Part shown: piece after piece, positions 1 through 7,157 of the stretch | Numbering within the stretch: position 1 is the first letter of the stretch | Layout of the letters: each line of letters opens with the position of its first letter | NCBI GenBank assembly: GCA_964631295.1 | Contig: CAZVXI010000126.1 | Coordinates: 1-9,405, forward strand | DNA: 9,405 bases | DNA from: CAZVXI01 sp964631295 | GTDB lineage: Bacteria > Planctomycetota > Phycisphaerae > Phycisphaerales > SM1A02 | Reading direction: 5' to 3' | Made by a program: the position numbers and the translations under genes | The notes under the pieces: generated by a model | Seen by the model: only the letters and a program-made list of their open reading frames with translations | Databases searched by the model: none | Told to the model about the DNA's origin: nothing

Positions 1-367
1 GCAGCCCGGCTTTCGCGCCGATCATCGCAAGACGAGACGAAACGGATTCAGTCCGCCAGACATGACAGTATTCGCCTCGCAGCCTTGTTGCGGAGAGATT
101 CGGCTGAGCATCGCCTGCGAGGCAGGCCCGCCAGACCTCGGGCATCCGGGCGATCGCGCGGGCAGATTCGGTGAACGCACCGCGCAGGGTGTATTTCAGA
201 CCGCCATGGATGATGCCCTGCGATGCGATTGTCTGCCCGGTGCCCAGCGCCTGCGATTCAAGCAGCACTGCACTGCGTCCGGAGCGGCAAACGGCATTGA
301 GCAGCCACAGCCCGGACACGCCGCCGCCGAAGATCACAGTATCAAGATGAAGTCGGTCGATCTGCAT
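1..367 (-). CDS. FAD-dependent oxidoreductase (DAO-like), N-terminal fragment
   Basis: This gene is cut by the left edge, so only the first 122 codons are visible, read from the ATG at 367-365. The translation starts MQIDRLHLDTVIFGGGVSGL. That is a beta strand followed by the glycine-rich FAD-binding loop GGGVSG (residues 14-19), and an acidic residue ends the second strand (AVLLE, E38), where Rossmann flavoproteins bind the FAD ribose. Residues 42-58 (GTGQTIASQGIIHGGLKY) resemble the region after the dinucleotide-binding loop in DAO-superfamily enzymes such as GlpD and L-2-hydroxyglutarate oxidase. The substrate-binding half lies outside the window, so the substrate is unknown. No good Shine-Dalgarno is visible; a GAGGAAGG lies about 20 nt upstream. 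The ATG is the first in this frame that fits the FAD fold. The gene is divergent from the isocitrate dehydrogenase. The family call is firm; the exact enzyme is not. Confidence 0.8.
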   Translation of the reverse strand, partial: MQIDRLHLDTVIFGGGVSGLWLLNAVCRSGRSAVLLESQALGTGQTIASQGIIHGGLKYTLRGAFTESARAIARMPEVWRACLAGDAQPNLSATRLRGEYCHVWRTESVSSRLAMIGAKAGL

Positions 368-453
368 ATCCAGCGATCTACCATAGCCTTCCTCACTCGC
401 GAGTTGCAGCGATTGCTGGTGAATCGCACCCGCACCACAGGTATGGAGTACAC
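368..453. promoter_or_regulatory. Divergent intergenic region with 10-bp palindrome
   Basis: This 86-bp spacer separates the flavoprotein (minus) from isocitrate dehydrogenase (plus) and must hold the start signals for both. A perfect 10-bp palindrome, ACTCGCGAGT, lies at 395-404, roughly in the middle, where a shared operator would be expected. No strong sigma-70 boxes are seen in either direction. On the minus strand a TATGGT at about 383-378 could be a weak -10. The palindrome is seen directly; its regulatory role is inference. Confidence 0.4.
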
Positions 454-1488
454 ATGAATCACACGGTTGTCATGATCCCCGGCGATGGCATTGGCCCGGA
501 AGTCACGCATGCAGCAAGGCGCGTCATTGCAGCTGCCGGTGCGGATATCACATGGCTGGAGCGGCATGCGGGTGTCGCAGCGATCGACGGTGGCGCTGAG
601 ACGGTGCTCCCGGCCTCGACAATCTCGGCGATTCTGGAACATGGCGTCGCCCTCAAAGGCCCGTGTACAACCCCGATCGGCGGCGGGTTCTCGTCAGTGA
701 ATGTCGCGCTTCGCAAGGAACTCAATCTCTATGGTGCAGTGCGACCGGTGCGGTCAATCAATGGCGTGAAGACTCGTTACGACGACGTCGATCTGATCGT
801 GGTTCGCGAGAACACCGAAGGCCTCTATTCCGGCATCGAGAACATCATCACCGCGGGTGTGATCACCTCACTGAAGGTTGCCACGGAGGAAGCCTGTCGC
901 CGGATCGCGCGATTCGCATTCTCCTACAGCCGCAGTCGTGGGCGAAAGAAGGTCACTGCCTTCCACAAGGCCAATATCATGAAGCTCAGTGACGGGCTGT
1001 TCATCCAGTGCGCGCGCGAAGAACATGAGCGAGATTTCGAGGACATCATCTATGAGGAGCGCATCATCGATGCCGGCTGCATGCAGATCGTGCAGGATCC
1101 CTCGCAGTTCGATGTCATCCTCTGTGAGAATCTCTACGGCGATGTGATCAGCGACCTGTGCGCCGGTCTGGTTGGCGGCCTTGGCCTGACGCCGGGCGCA
1201 AACTTCGGCGGTGAACATGCGGTCTTTGAGGCAGTGCATGGTTCAGCGCCCGACATTGCCGGCCAGAACCTCGCCAACCCGATGGCCCTGATCATGAGCG
1301 GCGTGATGATGCTCCGATACATCGCCGACCATCGCGAAGATGCGTCGTGCGCAGCCGCTGCTGATCGCATTCGAGATGCATACAACGCCTGCCTGTCGAG
1401 CGGAGAAAAGACGCGCGATCTCGGAGGCGATCTCACCACGACTGCGTTCACCGACGCCCTCATCAAACGCATTGCATCTGTCAACTGA
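454..1488 (+). CDS. icd: NAD-type isocitrate dehydrogenase (IDH/IPMDH family)
   Basis: A 344-residue beta-decarboxylating dehydrogenase of near-full family length, predicted to convert isocitrate to 2-oxoglutarate and CO2 in the TCA cycle. Visible landmarks are IPGDGIGPE (8-16), the substrate loop FSSVNVALRKEL (79-90; S81, N83, R87), R97 in GAVRPVRSI, R118 and Y125 in VVRENTEGLYSGIE, K172 in FHKANIMK, and the metal aspartates in LYGDVISD (D230, D234). The cofactor loop is HGSAPDIAGQNLANP (262-276). An Asp-Ile follows the proline where NADP enzymes such as E. coli Icd carry Lys-Tyr, which points to NAD. SxNxALR with Lys-Glu-Leu and YSGIE favours isocitrate over 3-isopropylmalate or tartrate; homoisocitrate cannot be fully excluded. 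A TGGAG 5 nt upstream supports the ATG. The hydrolase follows after 9 nt, suggesting an operon. Confidence 0.88.
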   Translation: MNHTVVMIPGDGIGPEVTHAARRVIAAAGADITWLERHAGVAAIDGGAETVLPASTISAILEHGVALKGPCTTPIGGGFSSVNVALRKELNLYGAVRPVRSINGVKTRYDDVDLIVVRENTEGLYSGIENIITAGVITSLKVATEEACRRIARFAFSYSRSRGRKKVTAFHKANIMKLSDGLFIQCAREEHERDFEDIIYEERIIDAGCMQIVQDPSQFDVILCENLYGDVISDLCAGLVGGLGLTPGANFGGEHAVFEAVHGSAPDIAGQNLANPMALIMSGVMMLRYIADHREDASCAAAADRIRDAYNACLSSGEKTRDLGGDLTTTAFTDALIKRIASVN

Positions 1489-1497
1489 TTGGAGACC

Positions 1498-2364
1498 ATG
1501 CCGGACCAGAATGACATCGTGGACTGGTCGATTTCGGGCAGCAGGGGAGAGGCCATTCTCGGCAACACCCACATTCCGCGTAAAGACCCGATAGGCGTGA
1601 TCGTGATCGCCCACGGCTTCAAGGGCTACAAAGACTATGGCATGTTTCCGCGGATTGCGTCGACCTGCGCGGCGGTCGGGCTTGTTGCCCATCGTTTCAA
1701 CTTCAGTCACAGCGGGATGACCAACGAGATCGAGACGTTCGAAAGACCGGACCTCTTCGAACGCGATACATGGAACCGGCAGGTCGAAGATCTCCGCGCC
1801 ATTGTGACCGGAATCGATACGGGTCATCTTGCGGGCAACACGCTGCCGCTGATTCTGTTTGGTCATTCACGCGGCGGAGTAGCCGTTCTGCTGGCAGTTG
1901 GGCGAGGCGCGTTGTCCGTGAGCGTGGCAGGTGTGGTAACCGCAGCAGCACCCGCGATGTGTCTGAGCCTGAATGAGGATCAGCAGGAAGAGCTGCTGCG
2001 AGCCGGTTCGCTTGTTTCACCATCCGGACGGACGGGGCAGGATCTGCGTGTCGGCCGTGCATTTCTTCAGGAGCAGATCAACGATCCGGACGACCACGAT
2101 CTGCTCGCGCTGTGCGGGAACATCACGTGCCCTGCACTGATCATCCATGGCGAAGACGATCCGACTGTCCCTGCCGAGTCCGCACGTCAGATTGTTGAGG
2201 CAATCGGATCGAAGGATGCGCGAGATGTTCGAATTCCCGGCGGGAATCATGTGTTCAACACGCCGAACCCGTTTCCGGAGAGTGAGGCACCTTCCCCACA
2301 GTTGCGGATGCTGCTTGATGAACTTTCGCAGTTTGTCGATCGCGTGTGCACGCGGTCTCCATGA
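1498..2364 (+). CDS. Alpha/beta hydrolase (serine hydrolase, dienelactone-hydrolase-like)
   Basis: A 288-residue cytosolic alpha/beta hydrolase with no signal peptide. The oxyanion-hole motif AHGFKG is at 38-43, the nucleophile elbow GHSRGG at 122-127 (Ser124), the acid in HGEDDPTVP (217-225, probably Asp221), and the histidine in PGGNHVFN (His251). The triad is therefore complete and in the expected order. The lid between residues 155 and 205 is rich in E, Q and R and gives no substrate clue; an esterase, thioesterase or peptidase role is possible. The start is ambiguous. A TTG at 1489 directly follows the upstream stop, but the ATG at 1498 is preferred although its GGAG (1491-1494) is only 3 nt away. 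It is probably cotranscribed with isocitrate dehydrogenase. Its stop abuts that of the convergent TPR gene. Confidence 0.88.
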   Translation: MPDQNDIVDWSISGSRGEAILGNTHIPRKDPIGVIVIAHGFKGYKDYGMFPRIASTCAAVGLVAHRFNFSHSGMTNEIETFERPDLFERDTWNRQVEDLRAIVTGIDTGHLAGNTLPLILFGHSRGGVAVLLAVGRGALSVSVAGVVTAAAPAMCLSLNEDQQEELLRAGSLVSPSGRTGQDLRVGRAFLQEQINDPDDHDLLALCGNITCPALIIHGEDDPTVPAESARQIVEAIGSKDARDVRIPGGNHVFNTPNPFPESEAPSPQLRMLLDELSQFVDRVCTRSP

Positions 2365-2369
2365 TCATG
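2341..2369. repeat. Inverted repeats at the convergent stop junction
   Basis: A GC-rich inverted repeat, CGCGTG/CACGCG with a 2-nt centre (2341-2354), is followed by a perfect 10-bp palindrome CATGATCATG (2360-2369) that contains both stop codons, TGA on plus and TGA on minus. The hydrolase and TPR genes have no base between them, so any transcription end signal must lie inside coding sequence, and this is the only structured candidate. There is no T-run on either side, so a classic intrinsic terminator is not supported. Confidence 0.3.
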
Positions 2370-3141
2370 CAACGATCGCAGGGGCAGCATCCAACTTTTC
2401 GCGAAGCAACGTTGCTTTTTCATGCAAAGCATCAAGCGCAAAGACACGATCGAGGCAGTCGCGTGCCTGCTCGTATCGGTTGGCTTCGAGCAGCATTTCT
2501 GCGAGCGCGGTCAGCGTCGGGATCGAATCAGGTGCGAGCGTGATCGCCTTCTCGAATGCAGCGATTGCGTCCTCAGAATCGCCCAGTTTGCGATGGACCG
2601 AACCGAGGTTGTGCCAGTAGTCGATGATGTTGGGCGCGAATCGAATCGCGATCTGCAGTTGTTCGCGTGCTGCTTCGAAGAAGTCGCCTGCAAAGTAAAG
2701 CAGCGCGAGTTGATGCCGGGCAGCATGATGCTCCGGATCGACCTTCACAGCAGTTTCGATGGCTGTGACTGCCTCGTCCAACTGTTTTGTATCCAGTAAT
2801 GTGAGGCCGAGGTTCAACCAGGCGGACGCATGCGTTTCATCCAGCGCGAGCGCATCACGATATGTATCGATGGCTTGTTCGAGTCGGCCTGCATCGCGCA
2901 GCACGTTGGCAAGATTGAAGTGCACAGCCACATTGCCTGAGTCGCTGCTGATGGACTTCTGCAGATGGTTGATTGCCTGGTCCAGTCGGTGGGTTTGCCC
3001 ACACAGGACGCCAAGCATGTGCAAGATGTTGGCGTCGCGCGGCGAGCGAGCGAGCAGGCGACGGTAGCGCGCCTCTGCTTCCTTGAAGTCGCCGGCCATG
3101 TGTCGCTCATAAGCGCGATGAAAATGCGCGTTGGTTGCCAT
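2365..3141 (-). CDS. Tetratricopeptide-repeat protein, seven tandem TPRs
   Basis: A 258-residue protein made almost entirely of TPR units in one uninterrupted 34-residue register: 3-36, 37-70, 71-104, 105-138, 139-172, 173-206 and 207-240. The position-20 alanine is present in all seven (A22, A56, A90, A124, A158, A192, A226). The position-32 proline is present in four (P34, P136, P170, P204). Trp at position 4 and Leu-Gly at 7-8 are visible in units 4 and 6. There is no signal peptide, membrane segment or catalytic domain, so it is probably a cytosolic scaffold with an unknown partner. The ATG lies 21 nt after the smc stop, in the same frame and with only a weak GGA upstream, which suggests translation coupled to smc. 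The cysteines are isolated and look non-functional. Confidence 0.9.
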   Translation of the reverse strand: MATNAHFHRAYERHMAGDFKEAEARYRRLLARSPRDANILHMLGVLCGQTHRLDQAINHLQKSISSDSGNVAVHFNLANVLRDAGRLEQAIDTYRDALALDETHASAWLNLGLTLLDTKQLDEAVTAIETAVKVDPEHHAARHQLALLYFAGDFFEAAREQLQIAIRFAPNIIDYWHNLGSVHRKLGDSEDAIAAFEKAITLAPDSIPTLTALAEMLLEANRYEQARDCLDRVFALDALHEKATLLREKLDAAPAIVA

Positions 3142-3162
3142 GAAACAAATCCATTCGGAAAA

Positions 3163-6100
3163 TCAAGCGTCGGCGGTTTCGACAGTTGCGGGTGACGGGT
3201 TCCGACTGATCGTCTCGATGAGAGGAGGTTCATCGGCAGACTCAGCCCGCCCGTTCTGATTCGGTTCCTCTGGAGAACCGTGCGAGCGAGCGATCGCATC
3301 CGAACTGATTCGTCCACCCGAGCCGACATCTTCCACGCGGACCGACACGCGCCTGGAGACGCCTCGTTCCTGCATGGTGACGCCGTATAACTGGTCACAT
3401 GCGGCCATCGTGTGCTTGTGGTGGGTGATGATGATGAAGTGGCTCACATCGAGGAACGGATCGAGCGCTCGGCAGAATCGGTCGACATTCGCATCATCAA
3501 GTGCTGCATCAACTTCATCGAGGATGCAGAATGGCGAAGGCTTGCTTCTGAAGATTGCCATGAGCAGCGCCACAGCCGTCATCGCTTTTTCGCCGCCGGA
3601 AAGCTGGTTGAGCACGCGCGGCTCTTTCCCGGGCGGCTTGGCTTTGACTTCAATGCCGGACTCAAGCATGTCTACATGGCCGTTCTCATCCGGAACCATG
3701 ATAAGATCGGCGTTGCCGCCGCCGAACAGTCGTCTGAACATGCCCTGCGGGCCGGCAAAGTTCTCGCGGATCGCGTTGAATGTCTCCTCAAAACGTGTTC
3801 GACTTGCTTCGTCGAGGTCGGTAATCAACTCAGTAAGTTGCGCGACGGCTGAGTCGATGTCATCCACCTGGTTGATGAGTTCTTCGTTGCGATTTTCGAG
3901 CGACTGTTCTTCATCGATGGCATCAAGATTCACGTTGCCGATTTTGCGAATCTGTTTCTTCAGGTCATCTACTTCGGCCTGTGTCGCGTCGCGATCAATC
4001 GGATCAAGATCGCCGCTCTCCCGCTCAGGTCGATAAGGCACATAGGATTGGCCGAGATCAACTTCGAGTTCATTGAGCGTGCGCTCCTCGAGGTTCTCAC
4101 GCTTGATCTCCAGTTCCCGGCGGGTGAGCTCAATGGCGTGATAATCGCGCTCGAGGCGGCTTGCCTGTTCACGTGTATTTCGGAGGCGGTCGTCGGCTTG
4201 TTCAACATCACGATCGGCTGCGCCGAGGCGTGCCTCCAGTTCACGAGCAGCAGCAGCATGATCGGTGAGCGCTTCGTCTGCCGCAGCGATGTCACGGTTT
4301 GCCTGATCTATGGTGGCTTCGAACTGCTCGACGCGGGAGAGACGCTGATGCAGTTGCTGCGTGGCAATCTCCTGCTGACGCCGGGCATCGTCGGAAGCGA
4401 GTTCCACGTGGCGATACTCGCGCCGGGCTGCCTCCAGTTGTTCGCTTCGCTGGCCGAGTTCAATCTTGGCGGCAGTCAGTTGCTCGTGCAGTTCATCCAC
4501 GCGCGAACGGGCTTGCGTGTTCGCTTCGCGCGCGGATGTGAGCGTCGTTTCGCGTGTGGTGACGTCTTCGGTGAGTGCCTCGCGTCGTTGTTCGTCGGCG
4601 GACTTCTCGGCATGCAGTGTCTCGCGTCGCTCGCGGAGTTCAGCGGTTTCTGCGTCGAGGTTGGCTGCTTCCCGGGCACTGCGTTCTGCATCGTTCCCGA
4701 GACGGTCGATCGCATATTGGATTTCGACAACTCGATGCCGGGCTGCTGCCAGTTGTTCGCGAACTGCATCACGATTTCGTGCAGACTCTGTGCTCTCGCT
4801 GCTGATATCGTCGAGTCGGCTTTGCAGTTCCTTCGTGCGTGCGTTGGTTTCCCTGAGGCGCGTTTCGAGTTCCTGCATCTCCAGTCTGCGGCTGAGCAAG
4901 CCGACGGAATCATTTCCTGTCTCTGCGCTGGCGCGACCGAGACGAATGCGCGCCGCCGGGTCGATCGTCTCACCCTCGTGTGTGACGAAGCGCCAGTCAC
5001 GCAGCCGGGTTGCCTGCGAGATTGCATCTTCCATACGCTCGACAACCGAAGTTCGCGTCAGGATGCGATCGACCGCAGCCGCTGCCCAGTCTTCCACTTC
5101 GATCAACGATCGCAATGAGCGAACACTCGGACTGGTCGCGAGCCATCTGTTTCGCAGAGCCGTCGCTTCGTCTTCGCGGGCGAGCGGCTCGTTTGAGATG
5201 ATGGCAACCCGGCCTGCAACCTCACCCAGCCGATCGCGAAGCTGCGCTGCATCTGCGAGTGTGTCGACGATCAGGAGATTGAGGTCATCACCAAGGGCTG
5301 TCTCCACGAGTGAAGCATGCTGACGATCGGTATTGATCGCATCGGCAAGCAGGCCGCGCACTTCCGGGTACTGTTCCGGTTGGTCGAGGATTGCCTTAAC
5401 GACATCATCGAGGCCCTCTCGCGATTGCCGCATTTCTTCGAGCAGGTGCAGGCGTGATGACATCGAAGCTGCATCATGCCGGGCATCGGAAAGATCGTTG
5501 CTGAGCGATGCCTGCTGTTCACCAAGGCTTGCGACATGCTGGTCATGTTGTGCGAGTTGCTGCTCGAATGATGCGACCTGGTATTCAGCTTCTTGCAGTG
5601 CTTCTTGCTTCTCAGCAGTTTGTACATCGATCGTGCCACGCTCTTCGCGCAATGTGATGACCTTGGCATCAAGCCGCTCAGATTGTTCATCGAGGTGTTG
5701 CAGACGGGACTCAGTGGATCGCAAGCGAGAGAGTACTTCTGCGCGGGCGGCGACGGCCGACTCGAGTTCATCTCGTGCTGCTGTCTCTGCGTTGGCCGCA
5801 TCGAGCGCTTCATCTTGTGCTGTAGCGTGCGATTCTGTGCACGAGGTGACGCGCTGGTCTACGTCGGTCAGCCGCTCGTTGGCTTCGGCAATCGACTGCT
5901 GTGCCTTCTGAAGATCGCTCTCCAGCGTGGCGATGCGTTCTTCCAGCGTCGCGAGGTGATCGCGGTGTTCCTTGATCTGCTCGTTCGCTTCTGAGAGGTT
6001 TCGTTCGGTCAGATCGCGCCGCTGCATCGCCTGCGTGCGAGATGACACGTGCTCCAGCCGGCGCTGCTCCATCTCACGCTGCTCGGATTGGAGTTCCGCG

Positions 6101-6960
6101 CGGGCGATTTCTGCATTCTGTTTTTCGTCTTCAACCTCCGCGAGCAGGCGTGTGAGCCGTTTGCGCTGATCATCGAGGTCAGCTACCTGGCTTGTCATGC
6201 CTTCCAGATTCTGGCGGAGTTCGTGATATACATCGAGTGCGATGGCAAGGCGCAGCTCTCGGTATCGTGCATCAAGTTCCTTGAACTCACGGGCCTTGCG
6301 TGCCTGCCCCTTCACGATGCGCAGGCGCCGCTCGGTGTTGGCCAGTTGCTCGCGCACACGAACGAGGTTGACTTCCGCACGTTCGAGTTTTCGAGCGGCT
6401 TCAATTTTTCGTGACTTGAACTTCGCCACACCCGCGGCTTCTTCGAGGATGTGCCGGCGCTCGGCCGGGTTGGCCATGAGCATTGCATCGACGCGGCCCT
6501 GCTCGATGATGGAATAGGCATGCGTGCCGATGCCCGTATCCATGAACAGTTCCTTGATGTCGCGCATCCGGCACTTGCGGTCGTTGATGCGATATTCGCT
6601 GCGCCCATCTCTATACAGACGCCTGGTGACGTCGACTTCATCCGTGTCGACAGAAAGTTGCCGCCGTTCGGTCGGGTCGGCTGCATCCGGGTGGACGACC
6701 GGGTTCTCGAACGTGAGCGTGACCGATGCGACGCCGAGCGGTTTGCGAGCAGCCGAGCCGCCGAAGATCACATCAAGCATGGCGTCGCCGCGCAGGCTCT
6801 TTGCTGATCGCTCGCCGAGCACCCACTTCACGGCATCAACGACATTCGATTTGCCGCAGCCGTTGGGGCCGACGATGCCGGTGATGGGTTCATCGAATCG
6901 AAACTCGGTGCGGTCAGCAAACGACTTGAACCCCGACACCGTTATCCTGGCAAGACGCAT
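3163..6960 (-). CDS. smc: Chromosome segregation ATPase SMC
   Basis: A 1,265-residue condensin-type ATPase that organises and segregates the chromosome, normally with ScpA and ScpB, which are not encoded nearby. It opens with MRLARITVSGFKSF. Walker A GPNGCGKSN is at 31-39 (K37), a conserved arginine lies in KSLRG (R57), and the Q-loop is IIEQGRVD (Q154). Coiled coil runs from about 170 to 508, the hinge spans about 513-693, and the second coil follows to about 1000. The C-terminal head has IGNVNLDAIDE (from 1007), FRRLFGGG (about 1075), the signature LSGGEKA (1120-1126), Walker B CILDEVD (D1148, E1149) and the H-loop ITHHKHT (H1180). A 52-residue polar, probably disordered tail ends the protein. 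The chosen ATG has AGGAGG 10 nt upstream, and SMC family proteins normally begin here; the frame remains open 67 codons further upstream. Confidence 0.96.
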   Translation of the reverse strand: MRLARITVSGFKSFADRTEFRFDEPITGIVGPNGCGKSNVVDAVKWVLGERSAKSLRGDAMLDVIFGGSAARKPLGVASVTLTFENPVVHPDAADPTERRQLSVDTDEVDVTRRLYRDGRSEYRINDRKCRMRDIKELFMDTGIGTHAYSIIEQGRVDAMLMANPAERRHILEEAAGVAKFKSRKIEAARKLERAEVNLVRVREQLANTERRLRIVKGQARKAREFKELDARYRELRLAIALDVYHELRQNLEGMTSQVADLDDQRKRLTRLLAEVEDEKQNAEIARAELQSEQREMEQRRLEHVSSRTQAMQRRDLTERNLSEANEQIKEHRDHLATLEERIATLESDLQKAQQSIAEANERLTDVDQRVTSCTESHATAQDEALDAANAETAARDELESAVAARAEVLSRLRSTESRLQHLDEQSERLDAKVITLREERGTIDVQTAEKQEALQEAEYQVASFEQQLAQHDQHVASLGEQQASLSNDLSDARHDAASMSSRLHLLEEMRQSREGLDDVVKAILDQPEQYPEVRGLLADAINTDRQHASLVETALGDDLNLLIVDTLADAAQLRDRLGEVAGRVAIISNEPLAREDEATALRNRWLATSPSVRSLRSLIEVEDWAAAAVDRILTRTSVVERMEDAISQATRLRDWRFVTHEGETIDPAARIRLGRASAETGNDSVGLLSRRLEMQELETRLRETNARTKELQSRLDDISSESTESARNRDAVREQLAAARHRVVEIQYAIDRLGNDAERSAREAANLDAETAELRERRETLHAEKSADEQRREALTEDVTTRETTLTSAREANTQARSRVDELHEQLTAAKIELGQRSEQLEAARREYRHVELASDDARRQQEIATQQLHQRLSRVEQFEATIDQANRDIAAADEALTDHAAAARELEARLGAADRDVEQADDRLRNTREQASRLERDYHAIELTRRELEIKRENLEERTLNELEVDLGQSYVPYRPERESGDLDPIDRDATQAEVDDLKKQIRKIGNVNLDAIDEEQSLENRNEELINQVDDIDSAVAQLTELITDLDEASRTRFEETFNAIRENFAGPQGMFRRLFGGGNADLIMVPDENGHVDMLESGIEVKAKPPGKEPRVLNQLSGGEKAMTAVALLMAIFRSKPSPFCILDEVDAALDDANVDRFCRALDPFLDVSHFIIITHHKHTMAACDQLYGVTMQERGVSRRVSVRVEDVGSGGRISSDAIARSHGSPEEPNQNGRAESADEPPLIETISRNPSPATVETADA

Positions 6961-7157
6961 CCGCTGTCGACCTCCTGTCTGATCTGCCTGCAAGGCACTC
7001 TTGCCATGCGAGCGTCCCCGTCCTCCTCCTTGAGAACGTTGTGCATCCGGGTGGCGCGAACGATCATCGTCCGGCGGTCCGGATGTGGACCTGGATGTAG
7101 ATGTGCGAGACATCGGAACCCTGAGTGGTTTTTCGTGAAAATCCCCGACGCCATGTG
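6961..7157 (-). other. 197-bp leader between the FlgI-like gene and smc
   Basis: No independent gene is convincingly supported here. The smc frame stays open through the whole stretch, giving an Arg/Ser/Gly-rich, low-complexity extension whose third-position GC is visibly lower than in the smc body. A second minus-strand frame is also open (7154-6942, 70 codons). It contains a short ORF of 21 residues (MARVPCRQIRQEV...), ATG at 7007, preceded by AAGGAGGAGG and overlapping the smc start. I see no clear promoter or terminator; a TTTTCACGAAAA at about 7130-7141 is too short to call. The best reading is a 5' leader within an operon. Confidence 0.4.
6971..6976 (-). promoter_or_regulatory. Shine-Dalgarno for smc
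   Basis: A perfect AGGAGG on the minus strand, 10 nt before the ATG at 6960-6958. It decides the smc start in favour of MRLARITVSG over the longer in-frame option beginning at 7161. The lipoprotein gene has a similarly spaced GGAGG, so this spacing looks normal for the organism. Confidence 0.75.

Noticed and set aside
454..1488. 3-Isopropylmalate dehydrogenase (leuB) as the identity of the IDH-family gene
   Set aside because: The substrate loop SSVNVALRKEL and the ENTEGLYSGIE segment match isocitrate-type enzymes better than the leucine-recognising loop of LeuB, and no leu genes are adjacent.
1489..1497. TTG at 1489 as the hydrolase start
   Set aside because: It begins immediately after the upstream stop, with no Shine-Dalgarno before it, and adds only three residues. 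The ATG at 1498 is preferred, though its GGAG is close.
4048..5118. Long plus-strand open frame (356 codons) opposite smc
   Set aside because: It lies wholly inside the confidently identified smc coiled-coil region on the other strand, and its translation is rich in Cys, Leu and Phe with no recognisable motif order. It is an antisense shadow of a GC-rich gene.
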